Made by a program: the position numbers and the translations under genes | Shown: positions 35,971-44,777 of the stretch, in pieces | How the letters are laid out: each line of letters begins with the position of its first letter | Numbering within the stretch: position 1 is the stretch's first letter | Source: Egibacter rhizosphaerae | GTDB taxonomy: Bacteria > Actinomycetota > Nitriliruptoria > Euzebyales > Egibacteraceae | Assembly (NCBI RefSeq): GCF_004322855.1 | Contig: NZ_CP036402.1 | Span: 2,728,001-2,792,000 of the forward strand | Length of the DNA stretch: 64,000 nt | Direction of reading: 5' to 3' | Notes under the pieces: model-generated | The model's input: only the letters and a program-made list of their open reading frames with translations | Told to the model about the DNA's origin: nothing | Databases searched by the model: none

Positions 35971-36491
35971 GCCGGTCGCCATCGGCGGTGGACCAGCAGG
36001 ACCGCGCGTTCCGTGACTGCATGGGGACGTTCCCGACCGGGGTGACGGTCGTGACCGCGCGGCACGGAGACGATGCCGCCGGCATGACGGTCAATTCGTT
36101 CACGTCCGTCTCGCTCGATCCGATGCGGGTACTGGTGTGCCTCGCCCACGGGAGTCGGACCCTGGCCGCGGTCCGCGACACCGAGCGCCTCACCATCAGT
36201 GTCCTCGCGAACGGGCAGGAGGAGACCGCGCTCGCCTTCGCCAGGCCGCACGTGCCGTTCCCGTGGGAGCACGTGCACCAGGAACGTGCCGGCTTCCTGC
36301 CCGTCGTCGGGGCGGTCGCCGTCCTGCGCTGCGACGTGGACACCCGCATGGAGGTCGGCGACCACGACGTGGTTGTCGGGGCCGTGCACGGGTTCGAGGC
36401 CGGCGACGAGGAGCCGCTCGCCTTCTGCCGCGGGACGTTCGGCGCGTTCGTGTCCGAGCAGGCGCCGCAGGTGGCTCGCTCCGCGTCGTGA
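35967..36491 (+). CDS. Flavin reductase (HpaC/DIM6 family)
   Basis: The 174-residue protein has the split-barrel flavin reductase fold: F-P-T-G-V-T-V-V-T-A near residue 22, G-M-T-V-N-S-F-T-S-V-S-L-D-P near 38-52 and F-A-R-P-H-V-P-F near 90. Members use NAD(P)H to make reduced FMN or FAD for a partner monooxygenase. The two StyA-like monooxygenases (38541 and 61836) need FADH2 from such a partner, and the first is three genes downstream in the same direction, so it is the likely client. The two luciferase-like monooxygenases could also use it. The ATG at 35967 follows TTGGAGGGTCGACG. Confidence 0.88.
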   Translation: MSRSPSAVDQQDRAFRDCMGTFPTGVTVVTARHGDDAAGMTVNSFTSVSLDPMRVLVCLAHGSRTLAAVRDTERLTISVLANGQEETALAFARPHVPFPWEHVHQERAGFLPVVGAVAVLRCDVDTRMEVGDHDVVVGAVHGFEAGDEEPLAFCRGTFGAFVSEQAPQVARSAS

Positions 36492-36545
36492 GCTGATCCC
36501 GCCGATGTCCACTTCCCCTGCGCACCATCCACGGAGGTGCGGCCG

Positions 36546-37700
36546 ATGCCGACCGCCAGCCACGGGCTCGCCGTCGACGTCGATCTGCTCGGTGAGCTGA
36601 GCCGTCTGGGCCGCGAGCTGGGGGAGGCGGCCGACGTCGCCGAGCTGGAGCGCACTTACCTCGACGGCGTGGCCCGGGTCCTTCCGTTCCGCGCGCACGG
36701 CGTCTACGTGTTCGAGGACGGGCGTCACCGGCCCGCATCGTTGGCGGCCAGAGGTGTGAGCGACTACTTCCTGAGCCGCTACGAGGACCGCGGCCGCTTT
36801 CAGGACCCGGTGTTCGAGACCGCGGTGACGAGTGGTGAGCCGGCACTCAACCGGGCGCTCATGAGCGAGCACGCGTGGCGGGGCCTGCCGGTCTGGGACG
36901 AGGTGTTCGCCCTCCACGACATGACCACGCTGCTGCAGGTTCCCCTGATCGACGGCAACCACGTCGTCGGGACCCTCAACTTCGGGGATCGGGAGGAGCC
37001 CCAGTACGGGCGGCACGGCTCGCTCGCGATCGCGGACTCGCTGGGGCGCATCGTCGGCCTGAGCCTCGCGTCCCTGCGCGCCTACGAGCGCACGGCGCGA
37101 CAGCGCCACACGCTGGCGGCCGCGCTCGACGTGTGCGACCGGGCCGTGATCGTGACCGACCTCGCGAGCGGGGACCGGCACAGCAATGCGGCGGCGCGCG
37201 AGGCGCTCGAGCGGATCGATGCCCTCGCACCTGCCGGATGGCTCGAGGACCTGATGGCGGAGGCCCGGGCGGTCGACAGCAGTGTCCGCACGGCCGAAGG
37301 GCAGCTCACCGGTCCGGACGGCGCCGCACTGCGGGTCGTCGTGCGCACGATCGTCGATCCGGTGGACCCGTCGGTGATCGTGTCGTTCCTCGCCGTGTAC
37401 GAGGGCACGGAGGACCGCACGCCCGAACTGCCGGGCGAGGTGGCCGCGGGCTTGACCGCGCGCGAACGCGACGTGGTCCGGCTCGTCGTGGACGGGCTAC
37501 ACGACCACGAGATCGCCGAGCGCCTCGTGCTGAGCCCCCACACCGTGAAGGGCTATCTCAAGCAGATCTACCGCAAGCTCGGACTCGACTCGCGCGTCGG
37601 GCTGGTCAGGGTCGCGTTCGGGGTCGGCGGTGGCCGGCCCCCGCGCCGACGGATGACCACCCGGCGCGCCGGACGGTCGCCCGTCGGAGCGCGGAGATGA
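36546..37700 (+). CDS. GAF-type sensor with LuxR DNA-binding domain (first copy)
   Basis: The 384-residue regulator has an N-terminal GAF-like region (residues 20-180) with G-V-S-D-Y-F-L-S-R-Y and L-L-Q-V-P-L-I-D-G-N-H-V-V-G-T-L-N-F-G. A PAS-like middle follows (190-285), then a C-terminal LuxR helix-turn-helix at about 300-352 containing L-T-A-R-E-R-D-V-V-R-L and H-T-V-K-G-Y-L-K. No receiver domain is present, so it probably senses a small molecule directly. The start is ATG 36546, eight bases after GGAGG; a GTG nine bases upstream overlaps that site. It lies between the flavin reductase and the SDR on one transcript. A diverged relative occurs at 60474. Confidence 0.82.
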   Translation: MPTASHGLAVDVDLLGELSRLGRELGEAADVAELERTYLDGVARVLPFRAHGVYVFEDGRHRPASLAARGVSDYFLSRYEDRGRFQDPVFETAVTSGEPALNRALMSEHAWRGLPVWDEVFALHDMTTLLQVPLIDGNHVVGTLNFGDREEPQYGRHGSLAIADSLGRIVGLSLASLRAYERTARQRHTLAAALDVCDRAVIVTDLASGDRHSNAAAREALERIDALAPAGWLEDLMAEARAVDSSVRTAEGQLTGPDGAALRVVVRTIVDPVDPSVIVSFLAVYEGTEDRTPELPGEVAAGLTARERDVVRLVVDGLHDHEIAERLVLSPHTVKGYLKQIYRKLGLDSRVGLVRVAFGVGGGRPPRRRMTTRRAGRSPVGARR

Positions 37701-37720
37701 ACCACGACCGAGGAGGGAGC

Positions 37721-38506
37721 ATGCGAGGCCTGGAGGGCAAGACCGCGATCGTGACCGGCGGGGCGACCATCATCGGCGCGGCCGTCGTTCGCGCCTTCCA
37801 CGCGGCGGGCACGCGGGTGGTGATCGCGGACGTCGACGAGGAGGGCGGCAGCCGCGTCGCGGGCGAGTTCGGTGACGCGGTGAGGTTCGTGCGCACCGAC
37901 GTGCGGTCCGATCGGGACGTCGCCGCGTGCGTGCGGGAGGCGGTCGACACGTACGGCGGCCTCGACTTCCTCGTGAACCTCGCGTGCGTCTACGTCGACG
38001 ACGGCCTCGAGTCCACGCGCGAGGACTGGCTCACGAGCTACGACGTGAACCTCGTGGGCGCGGTGATGCTGGTCAAGGGAGCGCGCCCCCACCTCGCATT
38101 GGGCGGTGGGGCGGTCGTCAACTTCGGGTCGATCAGCGCGAAGGTCGCTCAGACGGGCCGGTGGCTCTATCCGGCGACGAAGGCGGCCATGGTGCAGGTC
38201 ACGCGTTCGATGGCGATGGACCTCGTCGACGACGGCATCCGCGTGAACAGCGTCTCCCCGGGTTGGACGTGGTCGCAGGTCATGCATCAGCTGTCCGGCG
38301 ACGATCGCGAGCACACCGACGCCGTCGCAGCGCCCTTCCACCTGCTCGGCCGCGTCGGTGACCCCGAGGAGGTCGCAGCCGGGGTGCTGTTCCTGTGCTC
38401 CGACGACGCGTCGTTCATCACCGGCGCGGACCTGCCCGTGGACGGCGGTTACACCGCCATGGGGCCCGAGCAGGCCGCTCCGGCCATCCCGAAGCTCGAG
38501 AAGTAG
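37721..38506 (+). CDS. Short-chain dehydrogenase/reductase (first copy)
   Basis: The 261-residue enzyme has the classical SDR cofactor motif T-G-G-A-T-I-I-G at residues 12-19. Its catalytic set is Ser near 138 (G-S-I-S-A-K) and Y150-x3-K154 (Y-P-A-T-K), and it closes with F-I-T-G-A-D-L-P-V-D-G-G. The acidic residue after the second strand (A-D-V-D-E) favours NAD over NADP. ATG 37721 is chosen for its strong AGGAGGG; an earlier ATG at 37697 overlaps the regulator's stop. Its closest relative in the window is the partial SDR at 63271. It probably oxidises an alcohol produced by the neighbouring monooxygenase, which is inference. Confidence 0.88.
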   Translation: MRGLEGKTAIVTGGATIIGAAVVRAFHAAGTRVVIADVDEEGGSRVAGEFGDAVRFVRTDVRSDRDVAACVREAVDTYGGLDFLVNLACVYVDDGLESTREDWLTSYDVNLVGAVMLVKGARPHLALGGGAVVNFGSISAKVAQTGRWLYPATKAAMVQVTRSMAMDLVDDGIRVNSVSPGWTWSQVMHQLSGDDREHTDAVAAPFHLLGRVGDPEEVAAGVLFLCSDDASFITGADLPVDGGYTAMGPEQAAPAIPKLEK

Positions 38507-38540
38507 CGCAACCCACGACACCCACCCAGAGGAGGCACGC

Positions 38541-39773
38541 ATGCGATCCATCGCCATCGTCGGCGCCGGACAGGCGGGGCTGCAGGTCGGCCTTGGGCTG
38601 CTGCAGCAGGGCTGCGAGGTGACCATGCTGTCCGACCGCACCCCGAACCAGCTGTGGAACGGGCGCGTGCTGTCGAGCCAGTTCATGTTCGACCAGTCGC
38701 TGGAGACCGAGCGCAAGCTGGGGCTGAACTTCTGGGAGGACGACTGCCCGTACACGGAGGGGATCGCCCTCGCGATCGCCGATGGCCAGGGTGGCAAGGC
38801 GATCGACTGGGAGGCCCGGCTGGATCGCCCCGGCCAGTCGGTGGATCAGCGCGTGAAGATGCCGGGCTGGATGCACGAGTTCCAGCGTATGGGGGGCGAT
38901 CTGCGTTTCGTCGAGGCCGGCGTCGCCGAGCTGGAGGAGCTGGCGGAGGCCAACGACCTCGTGATCGTGGCCAGCGGCAAGGGCGAGATCGGCAAGCTCT
39001 TCGAACGTGACGAGGAGCGCTCGGAGTTCTCCGCGCCGCAGCGGGCGCTCGCGCTCACGTACCTCCACGGGATGGCTCCGCGCCCCACGTTCACCGCGGT
39101 GGCCTTCAGCATCGTGCCCGGCGTCGGGGAGCACTTCACCTTCCCCGCCCTCACGACCACCGGCCCGTGCGACATCCTCGTGTTCGAGGGTGTCCCTGGC
39201 GGCCCGATGGATTGCTGGCACGACGTGTCCACGCCCGAGGAACACCTCGAGCGCAGCCTCTGGATCTTCGAGGAGTTCATGCCGTGGGAGGCCGAGCGCT
39301 GTCGGGACGTGCGCCTCACCGACGATCAGGGGATCCTGGCCGGACGTTTCCCGCCGACGATCCGCAAGCCGGTGGCGCAGCTGCCCTCGGGTGCCCACGT
39401 CGTGGGGATGGCCGACGCGGTGGTGCTCAACGACCCGATCACCGGGCAGGGCTCCAACAACGCGGCGAAGTGCGCGGACGTGTACTACCGGTCGATCCTC
39501 GCCCGCGGGAACGAGCCCTTCGACCCCGAATGGATGCAGGCCACCTTCGAGGCCTTCTGGGAGTACGTGCAGTACGTCGTCGACTGGACGAACACGCTGC
39601 TCAAGCCGCCCGAGCCGCACCTGCAGAAGCTGCTCGGCGCGGCGCAGGAGCGTGGAGACCTCGCCCATCGGATCGTCAACGGCTTCGACCACCCGCCCGA
39701 CTATCACCCCTGGTGGTTCGAGGAGGACGCGGCCGAGGCCCTGCTCGCCGAGGAACCCACCGGCGTGCCATGA
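38541..39773 (+). CDS. Styrene/indole-monooxygenase-like FAD monooxygenase (first copy)
   Basis: The 410-residue flavoprotein resembles group E two-component monooxygenases (StyA, indole monooxygenases), which epoxidise or oxygenate aryl alkenes with FADH2 from a reductase. The N-terminal FAD motif V-G-A-G-Q-A-G-L-Q-V-G lies at residues 7-17. V-I-V-A-S-G-K-G-E-I-G is near 143 and D-P-I-T-G-Q-G-S-N-N-A near 299. The usual hydroxylase D-G fingerprint for NADPH is absent, in line with an external reductase; the flavin reductase at 35967 fits. The ATG follows GAGGAGGCACGC. A second diverged copy is at 61836. The true substrate is unknown. Confidence 0.83.
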   Translation: MRSIAIVGAGQAGLQVGLGLLQQGCEVTMLSDRTPNQLWNGRVLSSQFMFDQSLETERKLGLNFWEDDCPYTEGIALAIADGQGGKAIDWEARLDRPGQSVDQRVKMPGWMHEFQRMGGDLRFVEAGVAELEELAEANDLVIVASGKGEIGKLFERDEERSEFSAPQRALALTYLHGMAPRPTFTAVAFSIVPGVGEHFTFPALTTTGPCDILVFEGVPGGPMDCWHDVSTPEEHLERSLWIFEEFMPWEAERCRDVRLTDDQGILAGRFPPTIRKPVAQLPSGAHVVGMADAVVLNDPITGQGSNNAAKCADVYYRSILARGNEPFDPEWMQATFEAFWEYVQYVVDWTNTLLKPPEPHLQKLLGAAQERGDLAHRIVNGFDHPPDYHPWWFEEDAAEALLAEEPTGVP

Positions 39774-39802
39774 GCACGCTGTGCGGGCCGACCCCGGGGG
39801 GC

Positions 39803-40981
39803 TCAGCCCGGACGGTCACGCCGTCGGTACTCGCGCACGACCTCGAGTAGCGCGTCGATGTCGTCCGCGGTGTTCGTGGCGTGGGGCGAGACCCGGATGC
39901 CTCCGGTGCCGGCGATGGCCCGCAAGGAGACGTAGATCCCCGAGCGGGTCAGTTCGTCGTAGAGCTGACGCTCGCGGATCTCGCCGCCCGGGAGACCGAA
40001 GGTCACGATCCCCGAGTGGGTCATCGGGTCGCCCGAGCCCGCGATCCGCTCGCCGAGGCCGATCCGAGCCAGCCCCGTGCGGAGTTGGCTCGCGAGCGCG
40101 AGCACGTGTCGTTCCACGTCTGCCGGGCCCCGTGCGAGCAGCTCGTCCACCGCGGCTCGCAGGCCGACCGCTCCGATCCAGTCGGGTGTCCCTCCCGATT
40201 CCAGCAGCCCGCCCGAGCTGCGCGCCGCGTGGCGATCGAACGCCGTGCGGTGGCGGTCCTGCAGGTACCGCCCCCATCCCGGGGCGGGCTCCTCCACGTT
40301 CGTGTAGCCCAGGTACGAGGACCGGTGGCGGTCCCGGAGTCGGGGATGGGTCCAGGCGAAGCCCATGCCGTACGGGCTGCTGAGCCACTTGTGGCCGCCC
40401 GCGATGTAGGCGTCGACGGGTCGGTTCGCGAGGTCGCGGCGCAATGCCCCCGCCTCCTGGATCCCGTCCACGAGCAGGACGGTGTCCCGACCCTCCAGCA
40501 TGGTGCCGAGCGCCTCGAGGTCCACTCGGTAGCCGCTGATCTCCTGCACGACGCTCACCACCACCGCGCGGGTGCGCTCGTCGATCGTGTGGGCGAAGGC
40601 ATCGACGGAGGCCACGCCCTGCTCCGACGGCACGGGACGCAGTTCGATCCCACGCTCGGCCTCGGCCGGCCGCCACACCAGCGTGGCGCTCATGAAGTCC
40701 ATGTCGGGGACGACCACGTTGTCGCCGGGATGCAGCGTCATCCCGGCGGCGATGACCCCGAGGCCGTGGGTCGTGCTGTCCACCAGCGAAACGTCCTCGG
40801 GGTGTGCCTCCAAGAGGGCGGCCACACGCTCGCGCGCGCGCTCGGTCTCGCGCAGGGCGGCGATCGTGCGGTCGGTCCCGGGGCTCGGGGTCGTGCGCAA
40901 CGCACGGACCGCCTCCTCGACCGCTCGTACGGTCGCCTCACTCGGCGGGCCGAGGCACGCATGGTCGAGGTAGCGGCCCAC
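39803..40981 (-). CDS. Class V (cysteine-desulfurase-fold) PLP-dependent aminotransferase
   Basis: The 392-residue protein has the class V aminotransferase fold: Y-L-D-H-A near the start, S-T-T-H-G near residue 70, V-V-S-V-V-Q-E near 141 and a D-G-I-Q-E-A-G near 172. The PLP lysine lies in A-G-G-H-K-W-L near 198. The family includes desulfurases, selenocysteine lyases, isopenicillin-N epimerase and other PLP lyases, and no catalytic loop cysteine is evident. Start GTG at 40981 is the first good codon after the transporter stop 29 bases upstream. It probably shares the transporter's transcript. It converges on the StyA-like gene. A C-N or C-S lyase step on the island's substrate is possible. 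Confidence 0.8.
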   Translation of the reverse strand: MGRYLDHACLGPPSEATVRAVEEAVRALRTTPSPGTDRTIAALRETERARERVAALLEAHPEDVSLVDSTTHGLGVIAAGMTLHPGDNVVVPDMDFMSATLVWRPAEAERGIELRPVPSEQGVASVDAFAHTIDERTRAVVVSVVQEISGYRVDLEALGTMLEGRDTVLLVDGIQEAGALRRDLANRPVDAYIAGGHKWLSSPYGMGFAWTHPRLRDRHRSSYLGYTNVEEPAPGWGRYLQDRHRTAFDRHAARSSGGLLESGGTPDWIGAVGLRAAVDELLARGPADVERHVLALASQLRTGLARIGLGERIAGSGDPMTHSGIVTFGLPGGEIRERQLYDELTRSGIYVSLRAIAGTGGIRVSPHATNTADDIDALLEVVREYRRRDRPG

Positions 40982-41010
40982 CGAGCGGGCGTCGGTTGCC
41001 AGCGTCGGAC

Positions 41011-41691
41011 CTAGTCGCTCGTGGCGGCGAGCTCCTCGCCCTCGGACTCCCAGGTCTCCTCATCCATGTACTCCCGGCCCCACCCGGTGATTGCGGCGAC
41101 GATGATGACGATCATCAGGGCCCAGCAGTAGAAGACGAACGGTACGAGCCCCACCGGGTTGAAGCCCTCGAGTCCCGCACCGGCCACGGTGTCCTGCACG
41201 AGCGCGAAGGGGATGAGCACGGCCACGCTGTATGGCAGGAACCCGATGATGGTCGTCGAGCACGCGTCCAGCAGGTTGCCGCGGCGCCAGGGCTGGAGCC
41301 GGAAACGATGCCCCAGGCGCCGGACGAACGACCCCAGCATCACCATCGTCGGGGTGCCGGCCGTGGTGAGCGCGTTCACCGCCAGGGCGAGGACCACGAT
41401 CGAGACCTCCGCGCTGCGCACCGATCGTGCGAAGCGCTGCGAGCGCTCCATGAGCCACTCGATGAGGCCTCCGTGCTCGAACGTGCCGATGAGGCCCATG
41501 AGGAAGATCGTGAAGACGGCGATTCCGACGAGCCCCCCGACCCCGTCGACGATCACGCCGCTCGCGACGAACTCGTCCCCATCGATGGTCAGGACGTCGC
41601 CGAAGGAGAGCAGGCCGGTGGCCAGGCCGAGGGCCAGCCCGAAGGCCGATGCGTACAGTAGCGACACGACGAAGTGGAACCCGCGCACCAT
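41011..41691 (-). CDS. NhaC-type antiporter/transporter, C-terminal half (frameshifted gene)
   Basis: This 226-residue frame encodes the second half of an NhaC-family protein. About five hydrophobic segments are visible, including an S-I-V-V-L-A-L-A-V-N-A-L-T-T-A-G-T-P-T stretch near residue 97 that matches the family's conserved small-polar helix break. A polar, acidic C-terminus follows. The frame is a direct continuation of the N-terminal half at 41700-42446, displaced by one base, with no separate ribosome-binding site for the ATG at 41691. It is therefore probably not an independent gene. Confidence 0.75.
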   Translation of the reverse strand: MVRGFHFVVSLLYASAFGLALGLATGLLSFGDVLTIDGDEFVASGVIVDGVGGLVGIAVFTIFLMGLIGTFEHGGLIEWLMERSQRFARSVRSAEVSIVVLALAVNALTTAGTPTMVMLGSFVRRLGHRFRLQPWRRGNLLDACSTTIIGFLPYSVAVLIPFALVQDTVAGAGLEGFNPVGLVPFVFYCWALMIVIIVAAITGWGREYMDEETWESEGEELAATSD

Positions 41692-41699
41692 GAGGAATA

Positions 41700-42446
41700 T
41701 CAGCAGGCTGGCGCCAACAGCATGATGAGGCCCGTCGGGCCGACCTCGGCCTCGGTCGGGGGCTGCGCCCCGGTCGTCCCACCGAGGGCGAACCCGATGT
41801 AGAGCAGCACCGTGATCCCCGCGGCCACACCCGCGTACTTGAGACGGGAGCGCACGACCTTCCGGATGTCGGTCCCCTGGGAGTAGGCGGAGACGATCGT
41901 CGTGTCGGAGATGGGCGCGATGTTGTCGCCGACGAAGGCGCCGCCGATGATCGCGCCCAGGAGCAGGAGCGGGTCGGCGCCGACCTCGAAGCCGGCGGGG
42001 AAGAGCACGGGCGTGATCGCGAGGATCGTCCCGATCGACGTGCCGGTCGAGACGGACAGGATCGCCGACGCGAAGAAGGTGACGAGCGGGAACCAGGCCG
42101 CCGCGACGCCGATGGTCAGGGACAGCCAGACGAGTCCCTCGATGAGCCCCGTCTGGCTCAGCAGGGTGCCAAGAATGCCGGCGAGGAACCAGGCCAGGAG
42201 GATGACGGCGAGCATGTGGGAGCCGACACCCGAGACCAGGGCGTCGACGTAGGCCTGCTTGCTACGAGCGAGCAGGAGCCCGACGAAGAGTCCCGCGAGG
42301 ACCATCGGCCAGAAGGCCTCGGGGAATGCGAGCCCGGTGAACCCGAGCCAGAGGATGCCGACGAGCATCACCGCGAACGGGATGAAGAGCGCCGGGACGC
42401 CCCCATAGAAGCGCAGACGTGGCTCTGCCGACTGTTGCTCGGTCAT
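41700..42446 (-). CDS. NhaC-type antiporter/transporter, N-terminal half (frameshifted gene)
   Basis: The 248-residue frame contains six or so membrane helices of an NhaC-family carrier, with G-T-S-I-G-T-I-L-A-I-T-P-V near residue 135 and G-G-A-F-V-G-D-N-I-A-P-I-S-D-T-T near 168, the family's ion-binding signature. It ends abruptly at M-L-L-A-P-A-C. In the -1 frame the sequence continues A-P-A-L-L-I-F-L-M-V-R-G-F, joining the next half. NhaC proteins exchange sodium for protons, and some family members carry organic substrates. In this cluster it could be the substrate importer. The ATG follows AAGGGGACTGCA. Operator copy F lies 146 bases upstream. Confidence 0.8.
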   Translation of the reverse strand: MTEQQSAEPRLRFYGGVPALFIPFAVMLVGILWLGFTGLAFPEAFWPMVLAGLFVGLLLARSKQAYVDALVSGVGSHMLAVILLAWFLAGILGTLLSQTGLIEGLVWLSLTIGVAAAWFPLVTFFASAILSVSTGTSIGTILAITPVLFPAGFEVGADPLLLLGAIIGGAFVGDNIAPISDTTIVSAYSQGTDIRKVVRSRLKYAGVAAGITVLLYIGFALGGTTGAQPPTEAEVGPTGLIMLLAPAC

Positions 42447-42591
42447 TGCAGTCCCCTTCCATCCGGGGGCAGCAGCGCCGCCCCCGCGAGCGGCGGCCGT
42501 CCATCAGCAGGACGACCCGGGACACGAGCGGCCCGTGTGATGCACACGGTTCTCGGGGATTGCACCGGCGTCAAGAGCCTGATGATCTATC

Positions 42592-42607
42592 GATGATCAA
42601 AGTGTCT
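42592..42607 (+). promoter_or_regulatory. Catabolic-island operator motif, copy F (weakest)
   Basis: GATGATCAAAGTGTCT keeps only the GATCAAA core and matches the consensus at 9 of 16 positions. It sits upstream of the minus-strand transporter/aminotransferase unit, in a 267-base gap that is otherwise GC-rich and shows no gene. Confidence 0.3.
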
Positions 42608-42713
42608 GAGATGTGCGGACGTTCATGGCGGTGCCGTTCGATCTCGCACCGGGATCGCCCGAGCCGCCGCGGACCCGTGCCGTCGTGCTCCCGCTGCGGT
42701 GCCCGCGGGACGG

Positions 42714-43895
42714 TCAGGTGATCGCGTTCTCGCCGGTCAGAGCGCGCCCGATCGCGAGGGTGTGGATCTCCTCGGTGCCCTCGTAGGTGATGACCGACTC
42801 CAGGTTGGTCATGTGGCGGATCACCGGGTACTCGAGGCTGATGCCGCTGGCCCCGAGGACGCCGCGCGCGGTCCGGGCGATCTCGATCGCAGTGCGGCCG
42901 TTGGCGAGCTTGCCGATCGAGACCTCCTCGGCGGCGAGGCCGCGCTCGTCCTTGCGGCGTCCGAGGTGCAGCGCGAGCAGTTGTGCCCGGCCGAGGTCGA
43001 CGGCCATCTCGACGAGCTTGCGTTGGGTGAGCTGGAAACCCGCGATCGGCTTGCCGAACTGCTCGCGGGTCGTGGCGTAGTCGAGCGCGGCCTCGTAGCA
43101 GGCGCGGGCCGCACCGGTGGTGCCCCAGATGATCCCAAAGCGCGCCTCGGCCAGGCAGGCCAACGGCGCCCGCAGGCCCGCCGCCTCGGGCAAACGGGCC
43201 GAGTCCGGGACGCGGCAGCCGTCGAGGTGCAGCTCGCTCGTGACCGATGCCCGCAACGAGAGCTTGTGCGTCATGGGCCGGCTCTCGAACCCCTCGGTGG
43301 CGGTGTCGACGAGGAAGCCCCGGATCCCGTCGTCGGTGCGTGCCCAGACTACCGCCACGTCGGACAAGCAGCCGTTGGTGATCCACATCTTGGTGCCGTC
43401 GAGGACCCAGTCGTCACCGTCGCGGCGCGCGGTGGTGCGCATCTGCGCCGGGTTGCTGCCCGCGTCGGGCTCGGTGAGCCCGAAACAGCCGATCTTCTCG
43501 CCGGCGGCCATCGGGGGCAGCCACTGGTGCTTCTGGTCCTCGCTGCCGAACGCGTGGATCGCTTTCATCGCCAGCGACCCCTGCACGCTCGCGAACGAAC
43601 GGACGCCGCTGTCGCCGTACTCGAGCTCCGCGCAGACGACGCCGTAGCTGGTCGCGCTCATGCCGGGGCAGCCGTAGCCGTCGAGGTGCATGCCGAGGAC
43701 GCCCATCGACCCGAGCTCGGTGGCGATGCTCGAGTCGAAGGTGGCCTGCTCGTAGCGCTCGCCGATGTCGGGCAGCACCCGTTCGGCGACGAAGCGTCGT
43801 ACGGTGTCGCGGATCTCCCGCTCCTCGTCGGTGAGGCTCGCGTCGAGGTCGACGGGGTCGCGGGGGTCGAGCTCGTGGCCGGTGCTGGTGCTCAT
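42714..43895 (-). CDS. Acyl-CoA dehydrogenase, glutaryl-CoA-dehydrogenase-like
   Basis: The 393-residue flavoprotein has the acyl-CoA dehydrogenase fold: G-C-F-G-L-T-E-P-D-A-G-S near residue 137, W-I-T-N-G near 170 and R-E-Q-F-G-K-P-I near 273. The catalytic glutamate is in T-Y-E-G-T-E-E-I-H near 371. The YEGT motif and the overall pattern resemble glutaryl-CoA dehydrogenases, which can also decarboxylate, but substrate residues cannot be assigned. The ATG at 43895 follows CTGGAGGACAGACG, which decides it over an upstream extension. It is divergent from the FMN reductase gene, with operator copy E between them. It may act late in the pathway on a CoA thioester. Confidence 0.88.
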   Translation of the reverse strand: MSTSTGHELDPRDPVDLDASLTDEEREIRDTVRRFVAERVLPDIGERYEQATFDSSIATELGSMGVLGMHLDGYGCPGMSATSYGVVCAELEYGDSGVRSFASVQGSLAMKAIHAFGSEDQKHQWLPPMAAGEKIGCFGLTEPDAGSNPAQMRTTARRDGDDWVLDGTKMWITNGCLSDVAVVWARTDDGIRGFLVDTATEGFESRPMTHKLSLRASVTSELHLDGCRVPDSARLPEAAGLRAPLACLAEARFGIIWGTTGAARACYEAALDYATTREQFGKPIAGFQLTQRKLVEMAVDLGRAQLLALHLGRRKDERGLAAEEVSIGKLANGRTAIEIARTARGVLGASGISLEYPVIRHMTNLESVITYEGTEEIHTLAIGRALTGENAIT

Positions 43896-43985
43896 CGTCT
43901 GTCCTCCAGGAAGGCGGCGCTCTGCAGGGCGGGGCGCCGCCTCGTCGGCTGCGTTGTGTGCACGAGGCGGAACGTCCCTTCCATC

Positions 43986-44015
43986 ATTGATCAAATCTTG
44001 ACCTCTTGCTATGGT
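43986..44015 (+). promoter_or_regulatory. Operator copy E overlapping a promoter (FMN reductase / Mo-hydroxylase side)
   Basis: ATTGATCAAATCTTGA at 43986-44001 matches the consensus at 11 of 16 positions and contains the palindrome TTGATCAA. A -35 TTGATC at 43987-43992 and a -10 TATGGT at 44010-44015, with a 17-base spacer, drive the plus strand. The operator therefore covers the -35 element, which favours repression. The acyl-CoA dehydrogenase gene starts about 90 bases away on the other strand. Confidence 0.55.
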
Positions 44016-44077
44016 CCCGCCGTTGCGGCGACGGTTCGCAGCGACGGACAGCGGGGTACTCAGAGTGAGGCGAGCCC

Positions 44078-44635
44078 ATGAAGGTCCTCGGGATCGGTGG
44101 CGGGCCACAGCCCGGCTCGACGACCGAGGTCGCGCTGAGCACCGCCCTTGAGTCGAGTCGGCGCGCCGGGGCGGGCATCGATCGGATCACCGGGCCGCAG
44201 TTGCGCCTGCCGTTCTACGATCCCGGCGACCCGGAGCGCGTCCCCGAGGCGCGGCAGCTCGTCGAGGCCGTCGCCGAGGCGGACGGTCTGATCATCGCCA
44301 GCCCCGGGTATCACGGCACGGTGTCGGGGCTCGTGAAGAACGCCCTGGACTACATCGAGGACCTCCGGGACGCCGAGCCCTGCTACCTCGAGGGACGGGC
44401 GGTGGGCTGCATCGCAGTGGCGCAGGGGTGGCAGGCGGCGGTCATGACGATGTGTGCGCTCAGGGACATCGCCCACGCCCTGCGCGGGTGGCCGACGCCG
44501 TACGGCGCGGCCGTCAACCGCTCCCAGGAGCCGTTCGCCAACGGCGCGTGCGTCGACGAGGCCGTGAGCGAGCAACTGGCCCTCGTCGGTGACCAAGTGG
44601 TGGCGTTCGCCGGCCGGCCCGCGGAGTGCAGCTGA
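44078..44635 (+). CDS. NADPH-dependent FMN reductase-like protein
   Basis: The 185-residue protein has the flavodoxin-like fold of NADPH-dependent FMN reductases. The phosphate-binding loop is G-I-G-G-G-P-Q-P-G-S-T-T near residues 5-16, and the core is A-D-G-L-I-I-A-S-P-G-Y-H-G-T-V-S-G-L-V-K-N-A-L-D-Y near 68-92, the family hallmark. It could supply reduced FMN to the luciferase-like monooxygenases at 50967 and 52972, or act as an azo or quinone reductase. It is the first gene downstream of operator copy E, and a 142-base gap separates it from the molybdenum hydroxylase genes. The ATG is preceded by GTGAGGCGAGCCC. Confidence 0.82.
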   Translation: MKVLGIGGGPQPGSTTEVALSTALESSRRAGAGIDRITGPQLRLPFYDPGDPERVPEARQLVEAVAEADGLIIASPGYHGTVSGLVKNALDYIEDLRDAEPCYLEGRAVGCIAVAQGWQAAVMTMCALRDIAHALRGWPTPYGAAVNRSQEPFANGACVDEAVSEQLALVGDQVVAFAGRPAECS

Positions 44636-44777
44636 TGCCGGCCCCGCGGGCTGGTTCTCGGTGGGTGGCAATGCGGCAGAGGTCGTTCAGTCGATTCGCG
44701 TGTGCGACGGTTGCCCGCGGTAGGGGTGGTCGTTGCGCTGTCTCCCGGCGGATGGTCGGGGAAAGGGAGGGACGGGC

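Noticed and set aside
39774-39802. A G/C-rich hairpin between the first StyA-like gene and the convergent aminotransferase gene.
   Set aside because: Pairing is short and imperfect with no T-run. Almost any GC-rich stretch here would score similarly.
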